The notes: generated by a model not told the origin, from the sequence alone. 64,000 nucleotides of DNA from Tetrahymena thermophila SB210 (GCF_000189635.1 NW_002476202.1:1-64000); one strand, 5' to 3'; counted from the stretch's first letter, positions 1 through 14,600 are shown. A program made the numbers and translations.

Positions 1-25
1 AACCCCAACCCCCAACCCCAACCCC
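1..25. repeat. Macronuclear telomere, C-strand (CCCCAA)n
   Basis: The window opens with about four tandem units of the CCCCAA type, the complement of the TTGGGG repeat added by Tetrahymena telomerase. The sequence then passes directly into AT-rich unique DNA at about position 26. This fixes position 1 as a chromosome end. The second unit carries five C instead of four; the others are regular. The array is short, probably trimmed by assembly. Confidence 0.95.
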
Positions 26-1608
26 GATTTATCTTTATTTGTATTTATTTTTAACTTTTGTTAATTAAATAAATTTACTATTGTCTTCCTATTAAAATAA
101 AAAAAAAAAATTTAATATTACTTAATCAAAAAACTTCACAAAACAAATATGAAATTTAAACTATTAAAAAATATCTGCATTTCATAATCATAAATTCATA
201 CATTTTTAAATGCTCTTTTTAGTAATTAGTTTATTTCAGGATATATTAGATAAGGGCAATTATAACTCAACTCACCTATACTACCCATAAGATATCAAAA
301 TTTAACGTAATATTAAAATTTTATCTTCTTTATTAAAATTTTTTATAAAGGGTATACCAATAAAAAATGATTATTTATTTATTAATAAATGAATATATTA
401 TTATTGAAAATAAATATTCATATTTATTAAAATTTTACTAATATCTTTTAATAAAGAAGTGACTTAAATAAATGATCTAAAATAAGAAAAATTAATTTAA
501 TGTTTTTATTAAAGATTTTTAATAAATAAGTATATTATTTTAAGTAGAACCTAATAAGTACTTTTGATTTACATATATAAATAAACAATAACCTTCTATC
601 AAATTATTTTTGTGAAAAAGTAATCTCAAAGTATATTAATTCAAAAATATTGTGTTTAAATTATGCTTAATAATAAGATGCTTGATGGATGAATAAATTT
701 ATTATTTGTTTGTAAAATTAAAGCCATTCACTTTAAATAATGAGCCCATAAATAGCTCAAAAAAATTAAAGTATAGATAAATATTTTGGAGCTAATTATA
801 ATAACAAAAAATACTGATTTTTTATTTAAACGAGAAATTTTAATTTAGTTTTTGATTTATTATAAAATACAAAATAACATATTTTAGTTCTAAGCGTTGA
901 TTGGTTTTTACCTTAAAATTATTAATTAATTCAATGGTATTAAGCTTTGATCAATTATTATTTAATTTTTATAGAAATTTACACATTTAAATGTATTTAC
1001 ATAATTTCTTATTGATATTTTTTTTATATAAAAGGCTCAAATTTTCAGGTGTTTATTTTGCTTTATTAATATTTATAAAGTTATATTCTAAATAATTTTG
1101 AGTAACCTAATTTAAATTTCTATGAGCTTGAAATTCAATAAAATAAAAAAAAAATTTAGTTTTGTTCATTTTCATATTTTAAATTATTACTTGTAAAAAA
1201 TAGAAATGACTAAATAATTTAAAATTGTATGTATTATATTTCCTTTTTCTAAGATTTTTTTTTAAAAACTATGAATTAGAAGTAAATAAAAATTATTTAT
1301 TTTTACTTAATAGGTATATCTAGTAATACATTATAGGAGCCATTATAGTATTCAAAGAAGAGTAGTGAATAAACAGAAACGATCTTGTATCTTAACTTTG
1401 ATTGAAACAAAGAAATTACAAAGATTAAATAACATTTTTAAAATTGCTTGTAAAATCAATTCAATTAGTAATTGTAATTAAAAAAAATCTAAAAAATTAA
1501 AGTAATCTTCCTAAAAATATCAATTTTAAGAATATTGGATAACCTACCAAATATAAATCTAGAAAACATTTCATAATAACAGAAATATTAAAATAAGCTT
1601 TTAGATAA
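26..1608. other. Subtelomeric AT-rich DNA without a recognisable gene
   Basis: This stretch is almost entirely A and T with frequent TGA codons in all frames. No open frame has gene-like composition. An imperfect AT-rich inverted repeat lies near 385-430. Two loosely similar words, TAAGCGTTGATTGG and TAAGCTTTGATCAA, lie near 892 and 941. The last few hundred bases should hold the promoter and 5' leader of the gene starting at 1609, but no specific element can be named. Confidence 0.6.
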
Positions 1609-4485
1609 ATGAGTATTCAAACTCTAGGCGCTCTCGTCATGAGCAGAAAAAGAAATGATATACCAGAGGAGGAGAAAATCAGAAGAAGAAATATTATAGA
1701 ATAAAATAAAAAAATACAAAAAAAGGAGACATAGGTAAGCATAAACAATAAATTAATGTATTTACTTAAATTAGAGTTAATATTTTTTAAATGTAGAGAC
1801 TATACTCGTTGCTAGAGAGCCAAAATTCAGATAGAAATGCGATTGATGCTGACAGTTTTGTGAACTTATTTGGACATCTTAATTTTTTCAAAGAATATAT
1901 TTAAGAAGGAAATAAACAACTGATTAGGTAGGCTTTTATGAAAGCTGATTTATAAACATTCTATAAAAACTAGTTCATTACAAGAAAGGGTATTTTTAAA
2001 GCAATTTATTATTGAAAAATAAGTATTTATTGATTTTTTGAAATATGAAGGAGAAAAAAACAACTAGTTTATGCTTATTTTGGAAGGATAAGTAGGACTT
2101 TATTTAGAAGTTGCAGACTAGTTAAAGCCTAGTAAAAAGTAGCTAATTTTGATTAAAAAGCTTATTCAAGGGGATCCAATAGAAATGGGTACTCTTATTG
2201 ATGGTTAAAACTATTTAATGACAACTTAGGCTTTGAGTGACACAGTTTAGATTTTAAGCATGACTGCTTAGAATTTTAGTAAAACTTTCTAAAAATACGA
2301 GTCAGATAAGTTCGATGCGGATTTAAATTTCTTAAAGGGAGTTCCTTTTATTTCAGACTGGCCAAGAAAAAATTTAACATCACTACAAATGTGCATTACA
2401 AAATACACTGTCCCTCGTAGTTAAATAATATACTAAGAAGGGTAGCAAAGCCATGCACTTTTTATAGTGAAAAAGGGCGAATTTGGAGTAATTTAAGCAA
2501 ATATATTAAACACACATACATACATTTATTTATTTATCAATTAATGCACTGTTTGAAATTTAATAATAATTAAAAATGAAAATAAAATATACTGAATGAT
2601 AATTTTTAATTTTTTTGCATTTATAGAATTGAAAATTAAATAATTTCGGACAGTCATTAGAGATAAATAAATAAATTATTTAAAATAAAGATTGATTTAT
2701 GATTTATAGAAAAATTTGATAAATTTAATCTTAATTATTTGTAAACAAAAGCAATACAAAAAGAGATAATTTTGGTAAAGAAATGAAAATATTGATAAAG
2801 GCGAGCCAGTAGAATTTAATGAAAAATTAAACAAAATTGAGGAAATTGAGTAGAAAACAAGTGAACAAAAACAAGATTAGAGTGGATCAACAACTCCTGC
2901 TGCCAAATCACAGACTCTTTTGAGAGGTTTAAGCAAATAAGATGCTTTTAAAAAAGTAGCAGGATTTCTTGTTGGTTCTGTTGTAGAAATGAATTCAGAC
3001 TTAGTAATCTTTAATTTTTAAATTTAATTAGATTTCCAATAAAAAATACTTTCGAAAAAAAAATGTGTTTTCCAACTACACAATTTCTTTAGGTTAAAAA
3101 TTGCCGAATAAAGGCAACTCTAAAAGGAATTGAAAATATAAAAATAGATAATTAGATAATTAAGTAAGAGAATGATATTACTTATTTTTATTAATTAAGA
3201 AAGTATGTTATTTTCTATTGTTGTAGATAATTCCATTAAAAAACTAAATTATGTTTTTGATAAGAATTTTTTAGTATGATTTTTATATTCTAACAATTTT
3301 TTTAATAATTAGATATAGACGTTTACAGTTTTTGACAGTTTTGGTGAGAAGGAACTTTTAAATTAATCACCAAGATAGAATAGTGTTGTTTGTAGATCTG
3401 CTTAAGGAGAACTCATTTAAATTAAGTCTCGCCACTTCTTCATCATAGCTTAAGAAGATCCTGAGCTTAAATTTTCTGTGATGACTAAAATGATGGTTGA
3501 CTCCAAGAAATCAGAACTTAAAAATTTGAGAACTGGTCTTTCTTTCCGAAATGAAAACGAGTTACTATTATTTGATAAAAATCTTAGTAACATTGAAGAA
3601 ATAGAAGACAAAATTAATTTACTTTAAACAACTGGTAGCATATCAAGTACTTTAGGCAACCATCCTTACAATCACGATTCAATGCAAACAAATCTCAATT
3701 AGACAAATAAATCTGGTTTGAATAAATTGTAATTCAATCCTAAGTAATCTCTATCTTCTTCAAACAAATAAAATACAGCTCATATTTATTTTGAGCATCG
3801 CCGATAATCTAAGAAATTTGAAAATACAAGTGAATAGATTCAAAATAATCTAAAGATAAATCAGGTACTTTTACCTTAAAGAAAATCTGTGTTAGTTACT
3901 GATTTAACACAGTATTTACACGAAAAATAAAGCTAAACTCCTACTGCTTTAGGAAGCAATTAATAAAGTAAGCGCTAAATTGTTGTGAGTAAATATGAAA
4001 ACCCAGGGCCTTATAATATTTAATAGATAGATAATAATCACTAAAATCATTTAATTAGCAACTTCTTAGACACTCATAGCATAAGTAGTAAAAATAAAAT
4101 AGAATCTCTGTAAGAAATTGATTCTTAATATAGTAAAGTAATTAAATTACCAGCTATTTAAACCAATAACACAACATCTTAAAACACTAACTCCTCTCTA
4201 AATATAAGAAGTTAAAACTAAATGCGTGGAAATTCTTTTTCTAACACTTTTGAAAGATAATATGGAGGTTCATTAACACCTAATCATGCATCTTAAAAAT
4301 ATAGTTTAAATATAAGGAAATCATTTAATTTTGGAGGAGATTATATCTACGAGCAATAAAAGTCACCATTTGATTAAGGCAAAGATTCTCATTTAGATAC
4401 AGATTCTGGTCTTCCTTCTAACAAGTACTCATCAAGACCATTAATAAGTTAAATAAGCTACTCTTAATTCTAAATTAATATCTGA
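1609..4485 (+). CDS. Cyclic nucleotide-binding domain protein (CNBD protein 1)
   Basis: Read with the ciliate code, the gene runs from ATG at 1609 to TGA at 4483-4485, with several introns. The first intron is about 1735-1796 (GTAAGC...TGTAG) and the second is near 1988-2048. The protein is about 800 residues. Near the N-terminus is a conserved lead-in (FVNLFGHLNFFKEY), followed by a first CNBD-like segment with the strand motif LILEGQVGLYLE. A second CNBD follows, with IIYQEGQQSHALFIVKKGEF, and then after introns a phosphate-binding-cassette-like segment FGEKELLNQSPRQNSVVC. That segment keeps the FGE glutamate and an Arg before S-V, as in cAMP/cGMP-binding cassettes. The rest, from about 3480 on, is low-complexity, rich in Ser, Asn and Gln, with no recognised domain. 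No kinase catalytic domain or membrane segments were seen, so it resembles the many stand-alone CNBD proteins of ciliates. Ligand and role are unknown. The splice structure between 2490 and 3310 is the least certain part. Confidence 0.75.
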
Positions 4486-5820
4486 ACTATTTATAATTAA
4501 TTACAGAAACTAATTAAAATCTTATTATATTTATATATCATTTGCATTTAAAAAATAAAAATATATATTAAAATTATTAATTTATTTTTAAATAATAAAA
4601 ATTTTTATTATAATATTTACTTATAAGTTGAGTAAAACCAAGCAAAAGAATATCTAAAACTAAATTAAAACATTTTCATTAAAATCAAAATAATTGCTAA
4701 AAATTTTTTAATTTAAAATTAATAATGAAAGAAAATTAAAAAAATGAATTTTATTGCTATAAATAATAAATGCAGTTTTCTAGAAATATTTCTTTTTTTT
4801 CTTAGTTTGATATAAATAATTAAAAATAATATCAAATAATGCTTAAAAAATCTTATAAATTTCTCAAAAATTAAAATAAATTTAAATCTTAAAATTAAAA
4901 ATATTGAATATTTAAAAAAAAATTTTATGAGATTTAAAAAATAAAATTGTATTTATTGTTTATTTATATGCTTTAATAACTAACAATTAACAAAATAATG
5001 CAAATAATGGTGGTTGATACATTTTGATATATTTTTATTATTTTAACAAATGTAAAAATTACATTTTATAATTTTCATTTATCTTTTTTAGTAAATTAAT
5101 TAAAACATTTTAAATATTTTTAAAATAAATTTATTAAATAACAGATAAGATAAATTTTACCTAATGATGAATGTAAGTAAATAAATGTTAGCAAATATTT
5201 AATGTTATTATAAATGTAAAAATAACTTTTTGTATTATTTACTCATAATTTTAGTAAATATTTTTAAAAATTTTGAAACTATTTTTAAAATAGCTTTATA
5301 AAATAATAAATAACTAAATAATTAAAAAAAAGCATTTATTTAGAGTTATTAGAAATGAATAAAAGGTTCAAATATTTTAATAAATGATTTTGATTTTGAA
5401 ACATATTTCTAAAAAATTTTGAAATTTTCAAAGATTCCTTCCTCAATTTAATTAAGGTCTTTATTTTTTAAAAATAATAAATTTTTGTATAATCTTAATA
5501 GTAAAAATTATAGATATATTATTTGTTTAATATCTTCATATTAAAATAATAAGCAGAATAGAAAGCAAATTTTAGGTTTCCATAGCACAAAACTTAAATT
5601 TTGAAGCAGGAATAAAAGTTTATATCAGTTTAAATTAGCAATTATGAAGTGTTCAGAACTATGGACGGAAATCATTGTATTTTTTTTAAACACTAGCAAC
5701 CATTATTTATAAAGAGAATAATTTTATTCCACTCTACTTTAAAAAAATTGATTAATGATCACAATAAAAAATAAAAAAATAGCCCAAGAATGACCCCAAT
5801 TCTAATATAACAAATCAAGT
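4486..5820. other. AT-rich intergenic region
   Basis: This lies between the TGA of CNBD protein 1 and the start of IFT122. It is very AT-rich with short A and T runs and stops in all frames. A short ATG-initiated frame at 5644 ends quickly and could only matter as an alternative first exon of IFT122. Nothing else is recognised. Confidence 0.55.
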
Positions 5821-8800
5821 ATGGAGTTGTAGCTTCAATAATGGTATTAAAATTAAACATTTGCAAAATTCATTCAGAATTTAAAGTATGTGCAGGATAT
5901 TTATTCATACTTTATCATATAAATAGATGGCTCTATATTATTAGCTTGTGTAGGAGATGCTATTCTTGTATACGATTCATTTACTGGCAATTTAGTAAAT
6001 AAAGCAATTAGAGGAGGTAATTATAATTTTTTATAATTCATTAAATAGGGATAATTCTAATAATTTTTTTAGGAAAAAAGCTTTTCATTAACCATTATAA
6101 TAATATAATTTATTGCTCTGCTAAGTTAAAAATTAATGCTAATTATTTTTATGTAAATAAAGGATAAAAGGAATAAATTAATTGCATCAAGTTCTCAAAA
6201 GATGGAAAAAGGTTTGCAACTGCTAGGTAATTAAGACTTACCAATAAAATATTCAAAACTACTAAATGGAGCTTGATAAATAGCTATAAATTGCTATATT
6301 ATGCAACTAATCCAATAATAAATTATTATAAATTTTTAAATTTTGATTGGATTTTGATATTAAAATTTTATAAATTTTTAATGTAAATTTTAGTAATGAT
6401 AAAACTGTTTGGGTCTGGTCATTCGATGTAAATAAAAATCCCAAATTAGCACCTGAAGTAAAATATTCTCATACAGATAAGGTTTTATGTCTTGCTTTTA
6501 ATCCATTGACGCATCAAGTAATTAATAAATTTTTTCAATTATAATTCGAGTATTCAATTTATAATAAAAAATAAAAGATTTTCTCTGGAGGTGCTTAGGA
6601 CTATGCTTTATGGACTCCAGATCAACAAAGTATAGAAAAATCTAAATTTAAAGATAAAATAATAACTTGTGCATGGAGTTGGGATGGTTTATATTTAGGT
6701 TTTGGTACTATGGGAGGTATTATTGGAATAAGAAACAGAGCTCTCGAATAGTTAGCAGAAATTTAAAGGTCATTCCCTATATGGTGTATGGATTGGACGC
6801 CAATTACTCCTGACTATTAAAACAGTGTTCTCGTAGTAGGTGTTTGGGAATAGTCAATAGCTCACTATAATATTTAAGGTCAATAATTAGGTTCGGATAA
6901 AAAGCTTACATATGATCCTATAGATATCAATTTTAGCACTCAAGGAGAATTCCTTTTAGTAAGTGGAACTAATAACAAATGCACTCTATACACCAGAGAA
7001 GGTGGCTTTTTAATAGATGTTGCAACAAAAAATGATTGGGTTTGGAATAATAAATTGAAACCTGTAATTAAAGAAGCTGGTAATTATTAACTAATTTAAA
7101 TAAATTCAATAGAGATTAATTTTTGTGTAAAAAATGTGTTTTAATTTTTTGTATGATTTAAATTTAACAGGATCTGTTGCTGTTTAAGATTAGTTACACG
7201 TTGCTTTAACTACAAATGATGGCGAAATCAGTATGTTTAAAATTCAATAACTAACAGTGCATGCACTTGAAGGTGATAAATATGCTTATAGAGATAATTT
7301 AACAGATATTGTTGTTTAGAGCATGAGCTCAAATTAAAGAATTCGTTTGAAATGCAAAGAACTAGTTAAGAACATTAGTATATATAAAGATAAGCTTGCT
7401 GCTCATTTAACAGAAAGAATTTTGATTTATGGAACTTCTTCAGAAGATAGCTAAATGAAATATAAGTTGCATAAGAGAATAGTTAAAAAAGTTGAAGCTC
7501 ATATCTTAGAAATAGTTTCAAATCACTTGATAGCTTGTGTAAAAAATAAAGTATAATTATATTAATTATCAGGAGATTTAGAAAAAGAATGGGTTTTTGA
7601 CTCAAGAGTTAATTGCATTAAAATTATAGGTGGAATGCCTAACAAAGAAGGAGCTTATGTCGGTTTAAAGAACGGTTAAATTTTCAAAGTAATTTTTTTT
7701 TAATGTGTAAAACTTCATTTTATTTAAATAATAAAATAAAGATATTTGTTGATAACAGTTTCCCTATTCCTATATTAAACCACAATATTTCTATTAAAAA
7801 TATTGATGCTTCTCAAAAAAGAAAAAGATTAGCAGTTGTTGATAAAAATAGCAACCTAACTGTTTATGATCTTTCAAACAAAGAATAAGTCTTCTAAGAA
7901 ATGAATATTGTTTCTTGCGCTTTCAACAATAATTTTGATGACTTGCTTGCTTTTTCGTATTAATTTATTTTAATAAATATTTAAATTTCATCGACTCATA
8001 ATTTTTGATAATAAATAAATGTATAGATCAACTGACACAACATTTATCAGGTGCTCTAATCATCCACCTCTATCTCAAAAAATATCAGGATAAGTTGTAG
8101 GATTTAAAGCAAATAAAGTAATAAATTATTTTCATTTAACAATTAGTTTTAATTAAATTTGTTTTATGAAATTAGTTATTTGTTTTGAATGACAATGTTA
8201 TGAGTACAATTGATGTTTCGATGACTTAGACTATGATTAAATACTTAGAAAGAAAAGAATTTTAATCTGCATATGAAATATCTTTATTAGGAGTAACTGA
8301 TTAAGATTTCTTATATTTAGGTAATGAAGCATTAATCGCAACACAATTTGCTATTGCTAGAAAAGTAAATATTGAAAAATTAAAATGTTGAAAATAATAT
8401 TAATTAATGCTTGATTAAATTTTTAATAAATTAGTGCTACACAAGAATAAAAAAATTAGACTTCATCTATCTCCTTGAAAAGGTAAAGAAACAATTAATT
8501 AGTTTAGAATCAAAATGAACAAAATATTTTTTAATTTTAGGCAGAAAAAGATTTTAAAAAGAATACATTTGTTGAGGGATTCTATTAAGGTGAGATATAT
8601 GCTTTATAAACTAAATTCTATGAAGCAGAAAACGCACTCACTAAGTCAAATTTAGCTTCTTAAGCAAAAGAAATGTGGATCATTCTTAAGGAATTTGATA
8701 AGGCTATGAGAATTACAGATACTGGTGCTAGTCCTATTAATAGAGGCCAGAATAAAGAAATAAATTGTAAATAATTCTTATTTTATTTTAGTTATTAATT

Positions 8801-10971
8801 TTTTAATTCCAGCTGATGCTTCTAGAAAGGACCTACTCATTTAGAGGGCAGAATGGGAAGTCAAACAAGGAAATTGGAAAAAGGGTGGTGAATTGTACAT
8901 TCAAGCTGAAGTATATAAAAAGGCTATAGAAGTATATGTAACCAATAATTTCTCAGAAGGTATTGTTGAAGTTTGCAGAAACGCAGATGCAGAAACTCAA
9001 AGAAAAGAAATAGAATAATGTGCTGCATACTTTAAGTAAGCAAAATAATTTCAAAAAATTTAATAACATTTTAATTTAATTTATCAGGAAAGCAAAACTT
9101 CATCAATACACAAAAGAAGCTTACTTGAAGCTGTAAGATAACAAAGCTTTACTTTAATTGAATATTGATCTAGAAAAATGGGATGAAGCTATGACTCTTG
9201 GTAAGTTTTATATAAATCAAATTTGAGAGATAGATGAATATATTTTTGATTTTTTATTTTAGCAAAGGCTCATCCTGAATTCATGGAGATAGTCAAACTG
9301 CCTTATGCCAATTGGCTTGCTAAATAAGATAGATACGAAGAATCTTTAAAGGCATACAGAAAAATTGGTAAACATGATATGGCTACTAAGATGCTCTATA
9401 ACTTATCTTAGAATGCTGTATTTGAAAAAAGATTCTCTGACGCTGCTTTATTTACTTGGATGATAGCTACTGAGCACTTAGGTTTGATTCGTAATATGAA
9501 AGCTCCAACCCCTGAAGATATTGAGAATTTAATGAAATTTTATTAGTACAGAGATGATGCTGAAATATATTTTGCATACTCCAAAGTTTAATCTTTTGTT
9601 GATGAACCATTCTTACCTTTATCAGGTCATGCTTACATGTTAAATATCTTCAATGCTGCTCGCTTCGCCATAAACAAACTAGGAAACAGGCAGTTATACG
9701 GAGTACAATTTCTTTAAAATTTATTAAAAATACTTAAAATCAAAAATTATATTATAGGTCTAACACAGTTATCTCTATTATTCATTAGGAAAAGTAAGTA
9801 AATAGCTTGAAGGTTACAAGACAGCCCGTATTTGCTATGAAAAACTAGCTGTATGTTCAAATTTATTATTATTATTATTACCAAGTTAAACATTATTTTA
9901 ACAAAAAGAGCTACAAAATTCCTACTGAATGGAGCGAAGAAATAGAATTAAGTACACTCTTAATTAGATCTAAGCCATATAGTGATTAGGAGTCTTTACT
10001 TCCTATTTGCAATAGATGCTATAATTAAAACCCAGCTCTCACAGAAGGTAACAGATGTTCTTCTTGTATGCACTAATTTTAAAACTGCTTCATAAGCTTT
10101 GAAAATCTACCTTTGGTTGAGTTTAAATTGGATCCTAAAATCACACATAAGAGATTTATTGAATTAATCAATTCTGATAAATCAAAAACACAACCTAATA
10201 AAAAGAAGAAGAAAGCGTAATTAGATTTTAATAATTACTTGACTTACACTGACAATTCAAAATTAATTAAATTTTTTTTCAAAATTGGATGGAAATTATT
10301 AATTTGAACTGATATTTTGATTATTTCATAATAATTTGATTAAATAGAAACGACGGATGGTAAGAATCTCACTAAGGAGATTAATAAGTTCTCACCTTTA
10401 ACAATTCACCTTAAAAAGGAGGAAATGACAGTAAAAGATTTTAGCATGATTATTTAAAATTTATTATTTAAATCTAAAAAATATTAAGATGAAAGCAGTC
10501 CTTTCTTAGATAAACTTAACGAAGTATTCGAAATTTAATAAACTACTTAAGAATACATACCTGTTACATTAGATGAAAATATAGTATCATCTCTTAGTAT
10601 AGATGAGGTAATTTCGTTTAATTTTTAAAGAAAGATACAACAAATAACTAATGTATCTTCTCTTAAAGGCCCATTACAATTAGCTAATTTTTTTAATAGG
10701 TTTATTGGGTAGACTATACAAAATATTGCTACACAGCAGAAATAAAATATTACAAGAGTATGTTAACAGACATTCCTCTCAAGAATTGTTAAGAATGTGG
10801 AACATTCTACATTTTGGTAATTAATATCATTTTTTTTCCATATAATTACACACAAAAAAATTTATCAATTAGGATGAATATGAATTTGAAATAAGTAAGA
10901 CATAAAAATGTCCTTTCTGCAGATCAGTTGATGAAAGAGCAGGACCTTAGAAGGATGTTTTTGATTTCTGA
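5821..10971 (+). CDS. IFT122: Intraflagellar transport protein IFT122 (IFT-A subunit; IFT122A/DAF-10/WDR10 orthologue)
   Basis: This is a core subunit of the IFT-A complex, which returns cargo and IFT proteins from the ciliary tip and helps bring membrane proteins into cilia. Translation follows animal IFT122 almost domain for domain. N-terminal WD40 blades include ILVYDSFTGNL, CIKFSKDGKRFATA, NDKTVWVWSFD and FNPLTHQ. A second propeller includes IKIFVDNSFPIPIL and KRLAVVDKNSNLTVYD. A TPR-like alpha-solenoid follows, with AKAHPEFMEIVKLPYANWLA and RYEESLKAYRKIGKHDMA. Two C-terminal Cys pairs resemble zinc ribbons (CNRC...CSSC near 10010-10070; CQEC...CPFC near 10790-10920). TGA is at 10969-10971. 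There are at least a dozen introns, for example about 6017-6160 and 7689-7739. The start is uncertain: ATG 5821 is the first in-frame ATG after an in-frame TGA, but the first 20 or so residues do not resemble other IFT122 proteins and an upstream exon is possible. Tetrahymena IFT122A is described in the literature as needed for retrograde return but not for assembly of cilia. Confidence 0.93.
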
Positions 10972-11660
10972 GCAAAAGCCTACAAATAATTAAAAGAAAA
11001 TTAATATAGTTAATAAAACACAATTATAATTTAAATTTTATTTTTTATACATAAAAATTAATTTACTTGATGAATAAATTTTAATTAAAATATATTTTTA
11101 TTTTTTTTATCTTTTTTCTACTTAAAGACTACCCATAAACTTTATATTATTCTAGTGAATTTAATTTTTAATATTCTTATTGAGAATATACATGAATTTA
11201 AATTAAAGGCAAATTAAATTTTTGGAAATAGCTCATAAATAGTATGAATTAATGAATGAATAATATTTTTAAATTTTCAAGAATAAACAAAAAAAATGAA
11301 GAAAACAAAAGTTATTGGTCGAAATATTTATTATGCAAAGCAAACGGAGTGTTTATGAAGTATTTTGTGGTTAGTTAGGTTATTAATACAAATGCGTTGT
11401 AAGAAAAGTTAATAATAAATATGCAAACACACACATTTTCAATTTAATTGTGGCTAAAAAAAAATTTCAACTTTTTAATGGATATTTCACTGAAACATTG
11501 ATTTTTATGATACCATAAAAATTAAAAGATTCTATTAATTTATATTTTTTGAACAAAATTCATTATAAATACAGTGCATTTAATATATTATTTATGTAGA
11601 ATAAGTAAATTAATTAAGTTTAGTTAAAAAACTATCAAAATCTAGTTAAGTAAATCGTAT
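10972..11660. other. AT-rich intergenic region
   Basis: This lies between IFT122 and the second CNBD gene, both on the plus strand. An ATG at about 11296 opens a frame of fewer than 20 codons and was dismissed. No regulatory element can be named. Confidence 0.5.
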
Positions 11661-14600
11661 ATGGAATAAGTAGAAAATCCATCAACAGTAACTAAATTAC
11701 ATATTTTATCTTTAAACAAATATATTTAGATTTCAAATTATTTTCTATAGGATGAGCTGGTTATCAATGTAGTTGGATGCAAGCCTGAAAAGAGATCTGA
11801 AGAACAAATATCATTTCTTTCAGATTATTTACACAAGATTCTCTCTTTTTTAAATGTCAAAAAAGAGGATTGCATTTTATGTGCGAAGTCTTGTGTAAAG
11901 CTTACCTATCACCAGAATTAATCCATTTTAAAATTGAGTAAAATTTATATTATTTTAAAAATGTTTATTTAAATTTTGATTTTGAGATAGTTATGAAAAG
12001 AGTTTTAAAGATAGAAAATATTTATTTAATAATAGAATAATAAGTAGAGTACTTTTACATCATTCTTGAAGGATAAGTTTCACTAAATTATTTGTTAGTA
12101 AACAACGAAAGCAGCAATGAAGAATAACTTAAATATGAAAAAAATTAATAATAAAATATCAATAATTTTAAAGTACCAACAGATAAAAAAAATGAGTCAT
12201 TGTAAAATGTTGGTAGTTAGTAGCAAGTTGTAAATAGGCAATCTTAAAGGATTTCTGAGATTATCGATTAACCAAAAAAGAACTCAATAGTTTCAAGATA
12301 TTCGCAAAGCTAGCTCCTTCCATATAAAAAATTGAATAAATTTGATTACTTTGGATAAATATCTATTTGCTTAAAACAAATATGTTAGATAGTGGCGTAA
12401 TGTACTTCAAGAAATGCAGTGCTTTTAGCAATACCAAAAGATGTTTTCAATTCTACATTAAAGTTTTATTTTAGCTATGTTATATAAAATGATATTGAAT
12501 TTTTGGAGACCTGTGTGCACTTCTTTAAGGAGTGGAATAAGAATTTGCTTAAAAGAATAATTCTATTTGGGTAAAAAGTATAACTTAAAAGAGGAAACCT
12601 TCTCTACAACGAAGGAGATAATGCTGATAGCATATTTCTGATAGTAGAAGGAGAATTTTCAGCCTTTAAATAATATACATACGCTCCTTCTTTTCTAGCC
12701 AAAGCAGAGCTTAATGATGTTGAAAAAATTAGGACTCAAACAAAAAATGAAATAGATAATAAAAAATAATAAAAATCTCTAAAGGTAAAATTTTGTATTT
12801 ATTTTGATTTATTCTATCAATAACATATTTTTTAAAATTATTTATTTAGATTTTGATGGTTGGTAAAGGTGAAATGATAGGAGAAAGCGAGCTTTTCCTA
12901 TAATAGGAAGGGACATAAAAAAGATATTTTTCAGTTGTTACAGAGAGCTAGGATGCTCTGGTTATAAAAATGCACCATTAAATATTTAAAGATCTGGTTT
13001 TGACAGATACAAATACAAAATAAAATATCCTAAATCTGCACCATTAAAGGGTAAAAAATATTTTTAAATTTACACCAAACAATTTTTTTTAAATAAAAAG
13101 ATGTCATTTGTTGAATAGAAGGTGAAAAATTAAAAATAAAAGCTCAGTTAGTATATGGATTTCTTTTTCTAAAGCTTGCAGGGCTAATAAATGAAGTAAA
13201 AAAGCACAGAATTTCTAAAAAATTCTCTGAAAACAATAGACTAGTTAAATAAAGATCAATTTAACAAATTCTTAAAAAAAGCTTATAATAGCCAGTCTCC
13301 TCAAAAAAAGTAGCTCTCATATCCCTAAAATCAAAATATATTTCAATCTGATGAAAAGAATAATTAAATATCAATACCTACATTGAATTATATAATTGAT
13401 GATAAATAAAATAAAATTGTAACTGAGTAGGATTTATTAAAAAGTGCTGAGTTAAATTAAAACTTCTCAACAAAGATGAAAAACTCTACAAAAGAAAGTA
13501 AAATCTATGATAGTAAGTCAAACTTAGACACCGAATCTAAATCAAGTAATAGTTTAAAAAATAAAACATTCAAATAATTATACATTTTTAATTGCTTTTA
13601 TCAAAATATTTTATGAGAAAAGTACTTTATTAAAAAAAATGAAAAGCAGAAAAAAATAAAAAATTTATAAAAGAAAATTTAATTGAAAATTATAACATCA
13701 ATTTTAAAGATGTCTTAAAATTAAAATGCAAAATCTATTATCTATTTTATATATATTTTTAATATGAAAATGATTGTAATTAATGTTTTTATAAATAAAT
13801 AGATATTTAGTAAGATACAGTGAAAGTAAATTCAGATAGTGGAATGAAATATTTTAATAGCTTCTTTTATAGATATTTGGATTAAAAATAAAATAATCTT
13901 GAAGAACCTTTAATAAGTGTTAAAAAAAGCAGAAGATAGTTTAGCTTGGAGAATTTAAATAAGAATAAATAGAAACTATCTCATTCTCCATAAAAGACTG
14001 CTTTTTCTAGATAAAACTCGTTAATTCTATAAAAAATGAATCAAATTTATAATCAGTCAGAAAAATAAACTATTCATTCTACTCTATAATAAACTGACTG
14101 TTTACTTAAATCAGAAAATTAAATAATATCATTATGTAATTTGCAAAGAAGATAGTCTCCTGAATCTTCTAGTGATAATAAAAATAAATTCAATTGTAAT
14201 TTATCTAACTTAAAGGTTGAAGAATATTCTTTGAATAATTACTGTAATAATTCTTCTAGAAAAAACACTTTAGATTCTATTGCCTTAAATTTGGATAACA
14301 GATAATCATCTTAAACTAAATTTTCCCCATAATTAAAAAATAGGAAAATCGTTAGTTAATCTTCTCATCTTTAGTTAGAGAAATAAGATTTTATTTCATT
14401 AAATGAAGATCATAAAAATAACATATAAACTGAGAGAAGACAGCCTTTAATAACTTTTCAATATAAATCTGACAGTATCAATGAAATTTATCATAAAAAT
14501 GAAGAAGCTATTGGAATAGAAATTAAAAAAAAATTATAAATACCGAGAAGACTATTTTCTTCTCGAGCTAGTTCTACAATAACAAATTTTAAAAATAATA

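Noticed and set aside
26-1608. Short repeated AT words as a possible CRISPR-like or satellite array
   Set aside because: The words are imperfect, irregularly spaced and expected by chance at this base composition.
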